Assembly: GCA_965222645.1 (NCBI GenBank)
Contig: OZ244968.1
Span: 2,728,001 to 2,792,000, forward strand
Reading direction: 5' to 3'
Length of the DNA stretch: 64,000 bases
DNA from: JABDMH01 sp965222645
Lineage (GTDB): Bacteria > Bacteroidota > Bacteroidia > Chitinophagales > Saprospiraceae
The notes under the pieces are model-generated. The model saw nothing but the letters and a program-made list of their open reading frames with translations, did not search any database and was not told where the DNA came from. The translations under genes were made by a program, and so were the position numbers. Shown in pieces: positions 33,376-43,019 of the stretch. Numbering within the stretch: position 1 is the stretch's first letter; every line of letters begins with the position of its first letter.

Positions 33376-36300
33376 TCACTGACTCACCACTAATTTCTCC
33401 ACAGCTGTACTGCCGTCGCCTTCCCTGATCACAACCTGATAAAACCCGTTTTGTAGATGACTGATGTCTATCGGCACATCGCTCTGAACGCCTCTTCGGG
33501 TAAGTACCAACTGTCCATGTAAATTGTAAACAGACAGCTCGTTTTTTTCACCCTGCAATTCAGAAAAATAAAAATGGCCGGCCGTTGGATTGGGATAAAT
33601 ACCCACTTTTCGATTGATAAGTTCCCGGTTTGAAATCAAATTGCCAACACCAGAACTTCTACCTGCAGAAATTCCGGAACCCGCACCAGTCCAAAACGAA
33701 CGAATCCCACTCCAGGCTGACTTCGTGCCGTCCGGACATGTAATTCTCACTCTGTATTCATAGGAAGTACCCGGATCTAAATTGCCCCAGGCCATATTGT
33801 TTGCTATCGTACTATGTTCTGCCCATTCGGTTTCTCCGGACTTTCTTAAAGCACTACTAAACTCTTTGAAAGGTGCATAGATGTAAATTCTGAATAAATT
33901 ATACTCCTGTAAGTAACCACTGAAATCATGTCCAGAAGGTGTTGCACAGGTATTGCCATAGTAGTGATCATGAGTCGTAAAGTAGTGTACAGATGACCAG
34001 TGAGTCCAATATCCATTTTGACATTCGACCTTAACCTTATACTCGTATCGGGTATTGTGATGTAAGTTATTCCAATCATAGTAGTTATGTGTACTGGTGT
34101 GATGAGTCCAGTCATGATCTCCAGGTCCCCTCATAGCCCAGTGATATTGGTTGGCGCTTACACCGCAATGAGTGGTTGCAGAATTGTGGGTATGATTGTA
34201 CGAATACACATGATGATTACCTGGCGTACTGCAATGATCATAATGGTCATTTGTTGTAAAATGATAGACATCAGACCAATCGGTCCAATATCCGTTATGA
34301 CATTTCACCTTCACCTTGTAAATATATTTTGTGCCATAATGCAGGCCACTCCAATCGTGATAATTATGTGTCCCGGAATAATCCTTCCAATCGTTGATTC
34401 CTCCACCATACGGTTTCAGTTGCCAATGATATTCATATCCATCTACGTGACAATATGTAGATGCTGAATTGTGAGTGACCTTACCATGGCTCATATGATG
34501 ACTTTGTGGAGTATGACAATCATTGCCATAATGGTCATGCGTGGTAAAATACCAAAGATCTGACCAGTCAGTCCAGTATCCATTATGGCACTTTACTTTT
34601 ACCATATATGCATATTTGGTATTGTGTTTAAGGCCGGTCCACGTGTGATAGTTATGGCTTGATTCATGTTTTTTCCAAATATTGGTCCCCACTTCCTTGA
34701 ACTTCCAATGATACTCATATCCTCCTACGGCACAGTATGTGCTCGCAGAGTTGTACGATACATCCTTTACAGACATATGATGACTTTGTGGAGTATGACA
34801 ATCGGATCCATAATGGTCATGCGTGGTGAAGTGCCAGAGGTCAGACCAATCTGTCCAATAGCCGTTATGGCATTTTACTTTTACCATGTAAGCATACTTG
34901 GTGTTGGGCTTAAGGCCGGTCCATGTGTGATAGTGATGGGATGATTCGTGCTTTTTCCAGACAGAGGAACCTACTTCTTTAAATTTCCAATGGTATTCGG
35001 ATCCCTCCACACTGCAATATGTACTTGCCGAGTTATAAGAGATATCTTTCACTGACATGTGATGACTTTTTGGCGTGCCACAATCAGATCCATAATGATT
35101 ATGGGTTGTAAAATACCATAGATCTGACCAATCGGTCCAATAGCCGCTGTGGCAATGTACGCTCACCATGTAAGCATATTTCGTATTGGGCTTGAGTCCG
35201 GTCCAAGTATGATAATGGTGCGATGATTTGTGCTCCTGCCAGAAGGAGGTTCCCACTTCCTTTATTTTCCAATGATACTTACTGCCGCCCACCCCACAAT
35301 AGGTACTCGCCGAATTGTATGAAAGATCTTTTACACTCATGTGGTGACTTTGAGGCTGACTGCATTCGCCACCGCCATAGTGATCATCTTTGGTTTTGAA
35401 ATAATGCACACCTGACCAGTCAGACCAAACATCCTCCTCACACTCTACTTTGACTTTGTATTCATAGTTCTTCCCCGGTTTAAGATTTAGCCATTTATAA
35501 TGACTTTCAGAAGTACTGTGTACTGTCCAATCATCCTCACCGGAAAGACGCATCCCCCATGTATATTGGTACCCCTGCACTTTACAATTCAATTGCACAT
35601 CATTGGCTGAAACATCCGATGTGTAAGTATCTGAAGAACCAAGAGGCTCACAACTCTGAGCTTCATAGGCCTTTGTTGTAAAAACGTCCATATCAGAGTA
35701 GTCACTCCAGATTCCATTGCACATATAGCGCACCATGCACTCATGAGTTGTATTCGATGCCAGATTACTCCACTCGATGCTATTCGTTTCAGTTTCGATA
35801 TGCCGGGTTGTGGCACTTCCCTGTCTTCTCAAAACCCATTCGTAAGAGGAGGCCTGTTTTTCACACATGATGGAAGCATAATCGTGGTCCAGGCCGATCA
35901 ATTTCATCTGATCTGCACTCACACCACGACATCTGGTATCTTCAATCATCGAATACCAGACAGAAGCAGTAGCACCTTCTTCTGCATTTCGAAGCTCTAT
36001 TTGATACCGGCTTGCAGGTTGAAGTCCTTCCAGCATTATGCAGCAGGTGTCTGCCACAGTTCCGCTCAACCAGATGCTGTCTGCAGCTGGTGTATCTGTT
36101 GCCAAATCTTGAACCATCCTGTATCGCCAAACGGTCGGACCATCCATCGGCTCCACCTGCAATAAGATATAATTTGAGGTTTTCTCCATCACATAAACAG
36201 TGTCGAACAAGGCAGAAGCATCGAAATCCTTATTGATGTCAAAACCTCTCAACTGCGCCTTTCTGGATCCATCTATTTTCATGGAAGGCGCTATCTGTTT

Positions 36301-36381
36301 TTGACCGTATACGCTGAGAGAGATTATGAGAAATAATGATGTGAGAATAGGGGTTTTACTTAAAGAGTTGGTTCTCATCAT
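33376..36381 (-). CDS. T9SS-secreted multi-fibronectin-III adhesin-like protein
   Basis: The 1001-residue protein starts MMRTNSLSKTPILTSLFLII (signal peptide) and ends with a Por-type C-terminal sorting domain (KVGIYPNPTAGHFYFSELQG, VYNLHGQLVLTRRG, FYQVVIREGD). Between them are about nine fibronectin-III-like modules of 90-95 residues; four near the middle (about 340-700) are almost identical. Each module opens with a Cys-x-x-P and closes with WTDWSD, WSDWSG or WTHWSS before Y/H-FTT, resembling the WSxWS box of cytokine receptors. Two Cys per module probably form disulfides. His, Tyr and Trp are strikingly abundant. It is exported and anchored on the cell surface; partners unknown. Confidence 0.85.
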   Translation of the reverse strand: MMRTNSLSKTPILTSLFLIISLSVYGQKQIAPSMKIDGSRKAQLRGFDINKDFDASALFDTVYVMEKTSNYILLQVEPMDGPTVWRYRMVQDLATDTPAADSIWLSGTVADTCCIMLEGLQPASRYQIELRNAEEGATASVWYSMIEDTRCRGVSADQMKLIGLDHDYASIMCEKQASSYEWVLRRQGSATTRHIETETNSIEWSNLASNTTHECMVRYMCNGIWSDYSDMDVFTTKAYEAQSCEPLGSSDTYTSDVSANDVQLNCKVQGYQYTWGMRLSGEDDWTVHSTSESHYKWLNLKPGKNYEYKVKVECEEDVWSDWSGVHYFKTKDDHYGGGECSQPQSHHMSVKDLSYNSASTYCGVGGSKYHWKIKEVGTSFWQEHKSSHHYHTWTGLKPNTKYAYMVSVHCHSGYWTDWSDLWYFTTHNHYGSDCGTPKSHHMSVKDISYNSASTYCSVEGSEYHWKFKEVGSSVWKKHESSHHYHTWTGLKPNTKYAYMVKVKCHNGYWTDWSDLWHFTTHDHYGSDCHTPQSHHMSVKDVSYNSASTYCAVGGYEYHWKFKEVGTNIWKKHESSHNYHTWTGLKHNTKYAYMVKVKCHNGYWTDWSDLWYFTTHDHYGNDCHTPQSHHMSHGKVTHNSASTYCHVDGYEYHWQLKPYGGGINDWKDYSGTHNYHDWSGLHYGTKYIYKVKVKCHNGYWTDWSDVYHFTTNDHYDHCSTPGNHHVYSYNHTHNSATTHCGVSANQYHWAMRGPGDHDWTHHTSTHNYYDWNNLHHNTRYEYKVKVECQNGYWTHWSSVHYFTTHDHYYGNTCATPSGHDFSGYLQEYNLFRIYIYAPFKEFSSALRKSGETEWAEHSTIANNMAWGNLDPGTSYEYRVRITCPDGTKSAWSGIRSFWTGAGSGISAGRSSGVGNLISNRELINRKVGIYPNPTAGHFYFSELQGEKNELSVYNLHGQLVLTRRGVQSDVPIDISHLQNGFYQVVIREGDGSTAVEKLVVSQ

Positions 36382-36535
36382 GGTAATAGGTTAGTTGTTC
36401 TTATTCTAGAGGCCCCAAGTTAGTATCTTTTTCGATATGGTGCCATAGATACGAATGTCAAACCCCAAATCAAGCCATCGGTCGCTTGGCAGCAATAGGA
36501 CTTTTGAAAGCATAGAATCACAATCACGGGTTGAC

Positions 36536-36808
36536 TTACCGGCGAATCTCGAAGTCACTGTGCATTTCGAAGTCGATCTCCCACTTTTCCACTTTCTCAA
36601 CAATTGCATGCTTCGGACCCGACCATAACCAATCAATCAAAACTTTCAAATTTCTCTCAGTACCAAATGCTCGCAATGACACGGTACCCTCAGCATTATT
36701 TTTCACCCAGCCCGTAAGATCCAGCTCGCGAGCTTTGAGCTGTGTACTGCCCCTGAACCAAACACCCTGCACCCTACCGAAAATCAAAAATTCGAAACCA
36801 AACTTCAT
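36536..36808 (-). CDS. Acylphosphatase
   Basis: The 90-residue protein hydrolyses acyl phosphates. It has the family loop GRVQGVWFRGST (residues 11-22, Arg19 being catalytic) and the second motif LDLTGWVKNNAEGTV (residues 29-43) with catalytic Asn38. Its start is 3 bp after the stop of the LpxD-like gene on the same strand. Length is normal. Confidence 0.9.
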   Translation of the reverse strand: MKFGFEFLIFGRVQGVWFRGSTQLKARELDLTGWVKNNAEGTVSLRAFGTERNLKVLIDWLWSGPKHAIVEKVEKWEIDFEMHSDFEIRR

Positions 36809-36811
36809 CGA

Positions 36812-37726
36812 TTATTTGACGAGGTTTTTGACAGCAACAATCTGCATAAATTTCTTTCTTGCTTCCTCTGCCGGCATACCGAAATAACTCTTCTTTCCAT
36901 CGGGCAAACTGCGAAGCACGCCGGTTTTTGCAAGAATGATTGCATCATCTCCCACGGTGATGTTATTGGCGACGCCCGCTTGTCCATATATCTTCACCCT
37001 ATTTCCAATCTTTGCTTTCCCACCTATACCCACCTGACCGGCAAGCAAGCAATTTTCTCCCAATTCAACCCCGTGACCGATGTGCACCTGAGAATCGATT
37101 TTCGTGCCTTTTCCGATCACGGTGCTGCCTGATACACCCTTGTTTATTGTGCAACCCGCTCCGATAAATACATCATTTTCTATTATGACATTACCGCCAC
37201 TATGCCATTTCGTATGAATACTGTTTTCTTCCTTAAAATAAAAAGCGTCTGTGCCTATGATCGTACCTGCCTGTATAATTACGCGATCACCGATCGTGGT
37301 ATTATTTCCTATGTAGCAATTGCCCTGTATATAACAATCGGCTCCTATCGTCACTTGATGTCCTATCGTCACATTGTGCTCTATAATTGTAGATGAGTCT
37401 ATTTGAATGCTTTCACCTCGGGATTTTAAAAGCGGATTAAATGGGCAGTATTTCTCAACCAGTTTATTATAACTAAAAAAAGGATTCTCGACAATCAACA
37501 AGGTTTTTCCCGGAGGGCAAACTGTTTTTTTGTCGATTATAATTACAGAGGCCCTGGATTCCAAACTTTTTTGATAGTATTTCTCTGCATCCACAAATGT
37601 TAGATCTCCGGGTTGTACTTTATGAATCTCATTTATGCCATGTATCCATTGATCGGAATCCCCCACTAATGTTGCATTCAATTCCTCAGCAAGAATTTCT
37701 ACAGAAATCGGGATCTCTAATCGCAT
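36812..37726 (-). CDS. LpxD-like UDP-3-O-acyl-glucosamine N-acyltransferase
   Basis: This 304-residue left-handed beta-helix protein probably adds the second acyl chain in lipid A synthesis. The N-terminal uridine-binding region holds DLTFVDAEKYYQKSLESRAS (about 41-60). Hexapeptide repeats follow (STIIEHNVTIGHQVTIGADC, then GNCYIGNNTTIGDRVIIQAG). IDSQVHIGHGVELGENCLLA contains the His of the catalytic H-x-G-H-like motif, and SYFGMPAEEARK near residue 285 ends as in LpxD. It is shorter than the usual 340 residues, and Bacteroidota often have a second LpxD-like copy, so the exact role is uncertain. Confidence 0.78.
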   Translation of the reverse strand: MRLEIPISVEILAEELNATLVGDSDQWIHGINEIHKVQPGDLTFVDAEKYYQKSLESRASVIIIDKKTVCPPGKTLLIVENPFFSYNKLVEKYCPFNPLLKSRGESIQIDSSTIIEHNVTIGHQVTIGADCYIQGNCYIGNNTTIGDRVIIQAGTIIGTDAFYFKEENSIHTKWHSGGNVIIENDVFIGAGCTINKGVSGSTVIGKGTKIDSQVHIGHGVELGENCLLAGQVGIGGKAKIGNRVKIYGQAGVANNITVGDDAIILAKTGVLRSLPDGKKSYFGMPAEEARKKFMQIVAVKNLVK

Positions 37727-37744
37727 GTCTACAAAAAAAGGAGT

Positions 37745-39388
37745 TTAATTATACATTTTTGAATAATATTCGTCTGCCATTCTACCTGAATCAAAGAATT
37801 CAGCAACATCTCGCATGCTTTCGTGGACAATTTGCATCCATTTTGATTTATCGTGATAATAAATCGGCTTTATTTCAGAATTCAATATACGATAGGCGTT
37901 TTGCATATCCTCATTGTCCTGAATATCAATTGACTTAGTCAAATCAGTCACGGGTATTACGAAGGCATTTTTTTGATGCTCGGCAAATTCCGGAATCCAG
38001 CCATCATGTGTGGTGAAATTCAAAGCGGCATTCATTGCGGCAGTCATTCCGCTAGTCCCCGAAGCCTCACGTGTCACACGGGGGGTATTAAGCCAGATAT
38101 CCGCTCCCTGCTTCAGAAGTTTTGAGAGTTTCAATTCGTAACCTACAAGTACAGTTGCATTAGGGTATGGTTTGCAAATGTCTACCATTTTGTTAAAAAT
38201 ACTAATCGCTCCATAATCATTGGGATAGGGTTTTCCTGCCCAAATAATCTGTACTGGTTGATCTGTGGCATTAATCAATTCAGTAAAAGCATGCATATCA
38301 CGGGTGAGTAAATCCGCTCTTTTATACGGTGCGAACCTACGTGCCCAGACAATCGTGAGTACATCTTTGTCAAAATGTTTACCGGTTTGATCAGCGACCT
38401 CTTCAAATAATTTTTCCTTTAGCACGCGCTTTCGCTCCATGACACCGACCATATCATTCTGGGTAAGACAAAAATCCATCTCAGGATCGGACCAGTACAT
38501 TGCATTCTGAGAGTTGGTCACATGGTCGATCTGACAGATGACTTCATATTTTGACCACATTTTTCTAGCTACTTCTCCGTGGAGTTTGGATACCCCATTT
38601 GCCTTTCCCGATAATCTTAGTGCCCCCAAAGAAAGGTTAAAGTGATTTTCATTTTCCCCCGTAATCTCCCTTATTTCTTCTAGTGGCGAATCGTGGAAGA
38701 ATCCCATCTTTTTCAAAAAATGAATATCATGTGACTCATTACCTGCCTCGACCGGAGTATGGGTCGTAAAAACAAATTGATCCTTTAGTTTCTGCACATC
38801 GCGGTGCTTGTAATATTCGTAAAAAACAGCAGGCAAAGAATGCGCCTCGTTGAGGTGAATCTTTTGAGGTTGGTAATTTAATATCTCCAATAACTTTGCC
38901 CCGCCCTGCCCCAGTAGAATATATTGGGCAATCTTAGCCGCGGTATCCGAATCATACAAGCGATGGCATATCGTGTGTGCGAGATGATCATTTTCTGGAA
39001 GGTCCGTCGATAAAAAATACATCGGCGCTGTTCCAAACTTATCCGGAGAAAGATACCAGGCCTTTACTTTTACGGGATGTTTATCCACAGAAATATCGAA
39101 GACAATTCCATGGTCTTCCAAAAAATTATAATTCCTCTCCAAGAAGAGCACATTCATAAATCGATTTGAGTGCCTCACCTGATCGTAGTAGCCGTATTTC
39201 CACAAAATGCCAATACCGATTAGATTCTGTCTGAGTTCGTAAGCACTGCGCATATGCGATCCGGCCAAGTATCCCAGTCCTCCTGAAAAAGTTTTAAGCG
39301 ATTGATCTATTCCAAATTCCATGCTGAGATAGGCCACCCTGGTCTTATATGCAGGATTGATCTCGTATGGGTGAGTGAATGTATTCAT
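37745..39388 (-). CDS. glgP: Short alpha-glucan phosphorylase family protein
   Basis: The 547-residue GT35-type protein starts YKTRVAYLSMEFGIDQSLKT (about 14-33) and has FSGGLGYLAGSHMRSA, VWARRFAPYKRADLL and LNTPRVTREASGTSGMTAAM. It would phosphorolyse glycogen or maltodextrin to glucose 1-phosphate. The position where classic enzymes have the PLP-binding Lys (E-A-S-G-T-S-x-M/E-K) is Thr449 here, seen at the codon level (ACT). It is the short clade common in Bacteroidota; whether that clade uses PLP at all is not known to me. It lies 18 bp before the LpxD-like gene. Confidence 0.75.
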   Translation of the reverse strand: MNTFTHPYEINPAYKTRVAYLSMEFGIDQSLKTFSGGLGYLAGSHMRSAYELRQNLIGIGILWKYGYYDQVRHSNRFMNVLFLERNYNFLEDHGIVFDISVDKHPVKVKAWYLSPDKFGTAPMYFLSTDLPENDHLAHTICHRLYDSDTAAKIAQYILLGQGGAKLLEILNYQPQKIHLNEAHSLPAVFYEYYKHRDVQKLKDQFVFTTHTPVEAGNESHDIHFLKKMGFFHDSPLEEIREITGENENHFNLSLGALRLSGKANGVSKLHGEVARKMWSKYEVICQIDHVTNSQNAMYWSDPEMDFCLTQNDMVGVMERKRVLKEKLFEEVADQTGKHFDKDVLTIVWARRFAPYKRADLLTRDMHAFTELINATDQPVQIIWAGKPYPNDYGAISIFNKMVDICKPYPNATVLVGYELKLSKLLKQGADIWLNTPRVTREASGTSGMTAAMNAALNFTTHDGWIPEFAEHQKNAFVIPVTDLTKSIDIQDNEDMQNAYRILNSEIKPIYYHDKSKWMQIVHESMRDVAEFFDSGRMADEYYSKMYN

Positions 39389-39567
39389 GTTCGAGTTCGT
39401 GTTTTTTACAAGTTAAGCTCGCAAAAGTATAAAACAGAGATTGCATTTACAGAATTAAACTCTGTCGGAGAGGCCTACGCTCCACTTGACGCCTTAGATA
39501 GCCGGACGTTTATACAAAATGCCTAGAGCATCAGCCAGTGATTCTACCAGAGAAGCAGGATCCGGTT

Positions 39568-40461
39568 TTAGAGGGCGTACGAAAGGCCCATTACAAAGAA
39601 ATTCTGACCATCGGGCGACTCTACTTCCGCATCACGTAGTCCGAATTCCAGGCCAACTCCAATGCCATTCCACAGATTGAATCCAAAGCCATTCGTCCAT
39701 GTCCACTCACCCAGACCAGGGTCTGTCTCCTTATAGGGAAGAAATGAGCTGAAGTTGGTCTTCCAGGTCAGCCCGGGCACGATCTCCTTTGTGTAATCAG
39801 CAACGATCTTGGTCCCCAGTGCGCTTCCGAAAGAAGGATCATCCCCCAAAACCACATGATAGTTGAGTGGATGTACGACCACCACCATGTCTGTTACAGG
39901 CGTCCAGGTAAAGCCTACTCCAATATCAAAAATACCTGGATTGTTAAAGTTAGACAGTAGTGAGGTATTGTAGTCCAGAAGTGAAGATGCGGCAATTTTC
40001 GGGGTGATTTTATATCCAAAAAGGGATTGAAGTTTAAAGATATCAGCAACCTGCTCCAGCTCTGAATCTTGATTATCATCGAGATCGGTGTCCAATTTGA
40101 GCCACCCCAGATTGATCCCGCTGCTGTTGCGCCAGAACAACTGGTCATCATCGTAATTTGCAAAACCATTAACGCTCGACCTTATAGATGAGGACACCGC
40201 ATTGGGATTGGCTCCCTTTATCCAGTTGTTAAATCTGGAAAGATTGAAACCGAGGGTCCCAAAGGATCCTAACTTCCATCCGGGAAAACCATCAATCTGA
40301 CCATCTATATCGGCTATTTCGCCCTGTAGAGCTTCGATTGCTGCTTCCTTATCACTCTTTAGTGCTTTGAGTTCATCAAGGGTTTGAGCCGTCATACTCG
40401 AGGTAAAAAACAGCCCTGCTAAAGCAATCGTAAATGCAAATCTATTCGTAGTCAAGTTCAC
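39568..40461 (-). CDS. DUF3078-type outer-membrane protein
   Basis: The 297-residue protein has a signal peptide (FAFTIALAGLFFTSSMTAQ) followed by a coiled-coil stretch (TLDELKALKSDKEAAIEALQ) and a beta-barrel with GWKLGSFGTLGFNLSRFNNW, an opening typical of Bacteroidota DUF3078. It ends VMGLSYAL. It starts with GTG at 40461, the only in-frame start near the signal peptide. Function unknown; likely an outer-membrane porin-like structure. Confidence 0.7.
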   Translation of the reverse strand: MNLTTNRFAFTIALAGLFFTSSMTAQTLDELKALKSDKEAAIEALQGEIADIDGQIDGFPGWKLGSFGTLGFNLSRFNNWIKGANPNAVSSSIRSSVNGFANYDDDQLFWRNSSGINLGWLKLDTDLDDNQDSELEQVADIFKLQSLFGYKITPKIAASSLLDYNTSLLSNFNNPGIFDIGVGFTWTPVTDMVVVVHPLNYHVVLGDDPSFGSALGTKIVADYTKEIVPGLTWKTNFSSFLPYKETDPGLGEWTWTNGFGFNLWNGIGVGLEFGLRDAEVESPDGQNFFVMGLSYAL

Positions 40462-40487
40462 TAATTTTAATTTTTATCTTTTACAAT

Positions 40488-40603
40488 ATCTGCGCTATAC
40501 GCAGATCAATTAATCCTTGAATTTCTGGAGTCTCGCGAGAAGGGAGGTATATTTTTGTTTATCTTACTCCGTAGAATAAGTTACGTCTACAATATATAGA
40601 CGT
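40488..40603. promoter_or_regulatory. Two perfect inverted repeats between DUF3078 and hpt
   Basis: ATCTGCG-CTATA-CGCAGAT (40488-40506) and ACGTCTA-N7-TAGACGT (40583-40603) lie between the divergent genes. The first is in the DUF3078 upstream region, the second about 55 bp before hpt. Between them a TATTTTTG box at 40550-40557 could serve hpt, without a clear -33 element. Confidence 0.4.
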
Positions 40604-40658
40604 CTAACAGGTTGGGGGCCACAAATATATCTATTATCACACAATAATTCAAAGCTAC

Positions 40659-41216
40659 ATGTTACAGCAGGAAACGGTAAAGGAATTGAAAATTGGTGAT
40701 CACACTTTTAGAGAATACCTGCATAGAGATGTAATTAAAGCCCGCATTCTTGAATTGGGAAAAGAGATAGCGATTGATTACCGGGAGAAGTACCCGTTAT
40801 TTATTGTCGTGCTCAACGGTGCATTTATGTTTGCTGCGGATCTCCTCCGTGCATCCGGTATGGAATGCCAAATTCACTTCATAAAATTATCATCTTATGT
40901 AGGAACAACTTCTACGGGTGAGGTCAAGGAAATCATTGGACTAGACAGAGCATCACTTGAGGGTAGACATGTTGTCGTTGTGGAAGATATCGTGGATACG
41001 GGAAAAACGATGGATCAGATCATTGCTCAGTTTAACCGGATGAAACCCAGCAGTGTACAAATTGCCACTCTCTTACTCAAGCCTGATTGTCTAAAATATC
41101 CGGTCGATCCTCAATATGTGGGATTTGAGATCTCAGATGATTTTGTGATCGGATATGGTCTGGATTTAGATGGAAAGGCACGTAATCTCTGCGATATATA
41201 TCAGCTCATAAAGTGA
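40659..41216 (+). CDS. hpt: Hypoxanthine phosphoribosyltransferase
   Basis: This 185-residue purine salvage enzyme converts hypoxanthine or guanine and PRPP to IMP or GMP. The PRPP-binding motif is VVVVEDIVDTGKTM (about 107-120) and the pyrophosphate loop is VVLNGAFMFAADLLR (about 49-63). The base-binding end is YVGFEISDDFVIGYGLDLDG. It is followed 15 bp later by a cation antiporter gene on the same strand. Confidence 0.93.
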   Translation: MLQQETVKELKIGDHTFREYLHRDVIKARILELGKEIAIDYREKYPLFIVVLNGAFMFAADLLRASGMECQIHFIKLSSYVGTTSTGEVKEIIGLDRASLEGRHVVVVEDIVDTGKTMDQIIAQFNRMKPSSVQIATLLLKPDCLKYPVDPQYVGFEISDDFVIGYGLDLDGKARNLCDIYQLIK

Positions 41217-41231
41217 TAACCCACTAGATTC

Positions 41232-42416
41232 ATGTCCCTGCTAGCCGCTTTAGCATCTCCCAATCCCAAGTTTATCCTTCTGGGATTGATCATCATCGGT
41301 TTGGGTGTACTCCTGAGATATTTTCGACAGCCCTACGTCATCGCATACATTCTAGCTGGAGTCCTCATGGGGGAACATGGGTTTAAGATGATAACGAATA
41401 AAGAATTGATCACCTCAATGGGAGAATTTGGGCTCATTTTGTTGCTCTTTTTTATTGGAATGGAAATCAGTCTTCCTGACTTTTTGAAAAATTGGAAAGT
41501 GCCTACCATCGGTACCACCATTCAGATTTTGGGAAGTGTCCTGTTGGTAGGACTTATCGGTGCATTTTTTGATTGGGACATGAATCGCATCATTGTAATG
41601 GGCTTTGCAATCAGTCTGAGTAGTAGTGCAGTTGTAATAAAGTTACTTCAGGACAGTGATGAAACTCATACTGAAACGGGTCAGAATGTGATCAGTATTC
41701 TCTTGATGCAGGACATTTTGATCGTCCCTATGATGATTGCCACCAGTTACCTCAGTGGTAATACTCCTGCGCTGACCGAGATTGTTTTGCAATTAATTGG
41801 AGGTATTTTGATAGTCGGGGGCATTATATGGGTGGTTAAGAAAAAAGAAATCTCATTGCCATTTAGCCAGGAAATTGAAGATGATCACGAGTTGCAGGTC
41901 TTTATTGCTTTTATCATTTGCTTTGGCTTTGCATTAATTACTTCACTTTTCAGTTTGTCTGCAGCTCTGGGGGCATTTGTCGGGGGAATTGTGGTGCATG
42001 CATCCCGCTCTACCGAATGGTTTCACGACAGTTTACATTCTTTCCGGGTTATTTTCGTCGCTCTCTTTTTCGTGTCCATTGGCATGTTGATCGATCTCAA
42101 TTTCCTGGTCGAAAATTGGATAATAATTACCTCACTTATCGTAGCTATTTATTTGACTAATCATTTTATTAACGCGGCTATTTTACATTACTTTGGAAGG
42201 AATTGGAAACGAAGTCTTTACGGTGGTGCCCTTTTGGCACAAATTGGGGAATTGAGTTTTATCTTGGTTGCCAGTGCATTTTATGCACAAATAATTTCCA
42301 GTTTTACCTATCAACTCGCAATCGTAGTGATCTCTTTAAATCTTCTACTGAGTCCTTTTTGGATAGCTGCCACTAAAAAAGTGTTGGGTATAAAAAAAAC
42401 GCATACTCGAAAATAG
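41232..42416 (+). CDS. CPA2-family cation:proton antiporter
   Basis: The 394-residue integral membrane protein has about 12 hydrophobic segments, as in KefB/GerN-type monovalent cation:proton antiporters. Family signs are LLRYFRQPYVIAYILAGVLMGEHG (about 26-49), MGEFGLILLLFFIGMEIS and SAALGAFVGGIVVHASRS. It lacks the RCK/TrkA-N nucleotide-binding tail of KefB/C, so no K+-channel-type regulation is expected. Exact ion unknown. Confidence 0.82.
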   Translation: MSLLAALASPNPKFILLGLIIIGLGVLLRYFRQPYVIAYILAGVLMGEHGFKMITNKELITSMGEFGLILLLFFIGMEISLPDFLKNWKVPTIGTTIQILGSVLLVGLIGAFFDWDMNRIIVMGFAISLSSSAVVIKLLQDSDETHTETGQNVISILLMQDILIVPMMIATSYLSGNTPALTEIVLQLIGGILIVGGIIWVVKKKEISLPFSQEIEDDHELQVFIAFIICFGFALITSLFSLSAALGAFVGGIVVHASRSTEWFHDSLHSFRVIFVALFFVSIGMLIDLNFLVENWIIITSLIVAIYLTNHFINAAILHYFGRNWKRSLYGGALLAQIGELSFILVASAFYAQIISSFTYQLAIVVISLNLLLSPFWIAATKKVLGIKKTHTRK

Positions 42417-42604
42417 TGGCCGTAATGATTTCCCCTTCAATATGCCCCATTAAAGGGAATACCTTATTATTACTTTTCGGACTTTACAAGAAATTGGCCC
42501 TGCGTTTCCACAAGATCTTCATTTATATCATTGATCCCACGCCAGGGAGAATCAGGTCATTCTAAACATACCAGAATCGATCTTAACCAATGCAAAAAAA
42601 GATG

Positions 42605-42612
42605 TATTTTTG
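42605..42612 (+). promoter_or_regulatory. -7 box for tRNA-Gln
   Basis: TATTTTTG matches TAnnTTTG exactly, 26 bp before the tRNA start. The -33 element is not visible. Confidence 0.45.
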
Positions 42613-42638
42613 CAGCACCTTCAAAGGAAAACAGGTTT

Positions 42639-42710
42639 AGACCTATGGTGTAATTGGCAACACAGCTGGTTTTGGTCCAGTCGTTCTAGGTTCGAGTCCT
42701 AGTAGGTCTA
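42639..42710 (+). tRNA. tRNA-Gln (TTG)
   Basis: A full cloverleaf of 72 bases: acceptor AGACCTA with TAGGTCT, D arm with TAATTGGCAA, anticodon stem CTGG/CCAG around a loop containing TTG, T arm with GGTTCGAGTCC. The 3' CCA is not encoded. The anticodon pairs with CAA. Confidence 0.95.
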
Positions 42711-42722
42711 CAGAAACAAATG

Positions 42723-42746
42723 GCCGGGTGGCAGCCCGGCTTTTTT
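42723..42746 (+). terminator. Rho-independent terminator of tRNA-Gln
   Basis: GCCGGG (42723-42728) pairs with CCCGGC (42735-42740), followed by six T. It lies 12 bp after the tRNA. Confidence 0.8.
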
Positions 42747-43019
42747 GCGTTGTAGACCCAATTACTGTGTAGCTGGAGGAACGTCAACCCTGGCAAGATT
42801 GAGGAAACGAAGTTCGCACGTTCATCACTGATCTTTACAGAAAACCGGGGATATACTTTTTTCAATCCCATCAGCCCATTTCCCTGCCAACCAGGAGGTG
42901 AGAAAGACTGGGGGTGTGTCATCGACGCAACTGAAATCATTGAAGAAACAACGAGTGATGTGCTATAAAATAAGTTGTCAAATGGAGCACCTCTATATTT
43001 AGCACCTCCTTAGTCTGTA
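42747..43019. other. Gene-free stretch between tRNA-Gln and FtsX
   Basis: Nothing recognisable: a minus-strand frame that spans 42686-42940 would run through the terminator and tRNA and is a chance frame. Confidence 0.4.

Noticed and set aside
42686..42940. 84-codon minus-strand frame after tRNA-Gln
   Set aside because: It would read through the terminator and overlap the tRNA; no family match.
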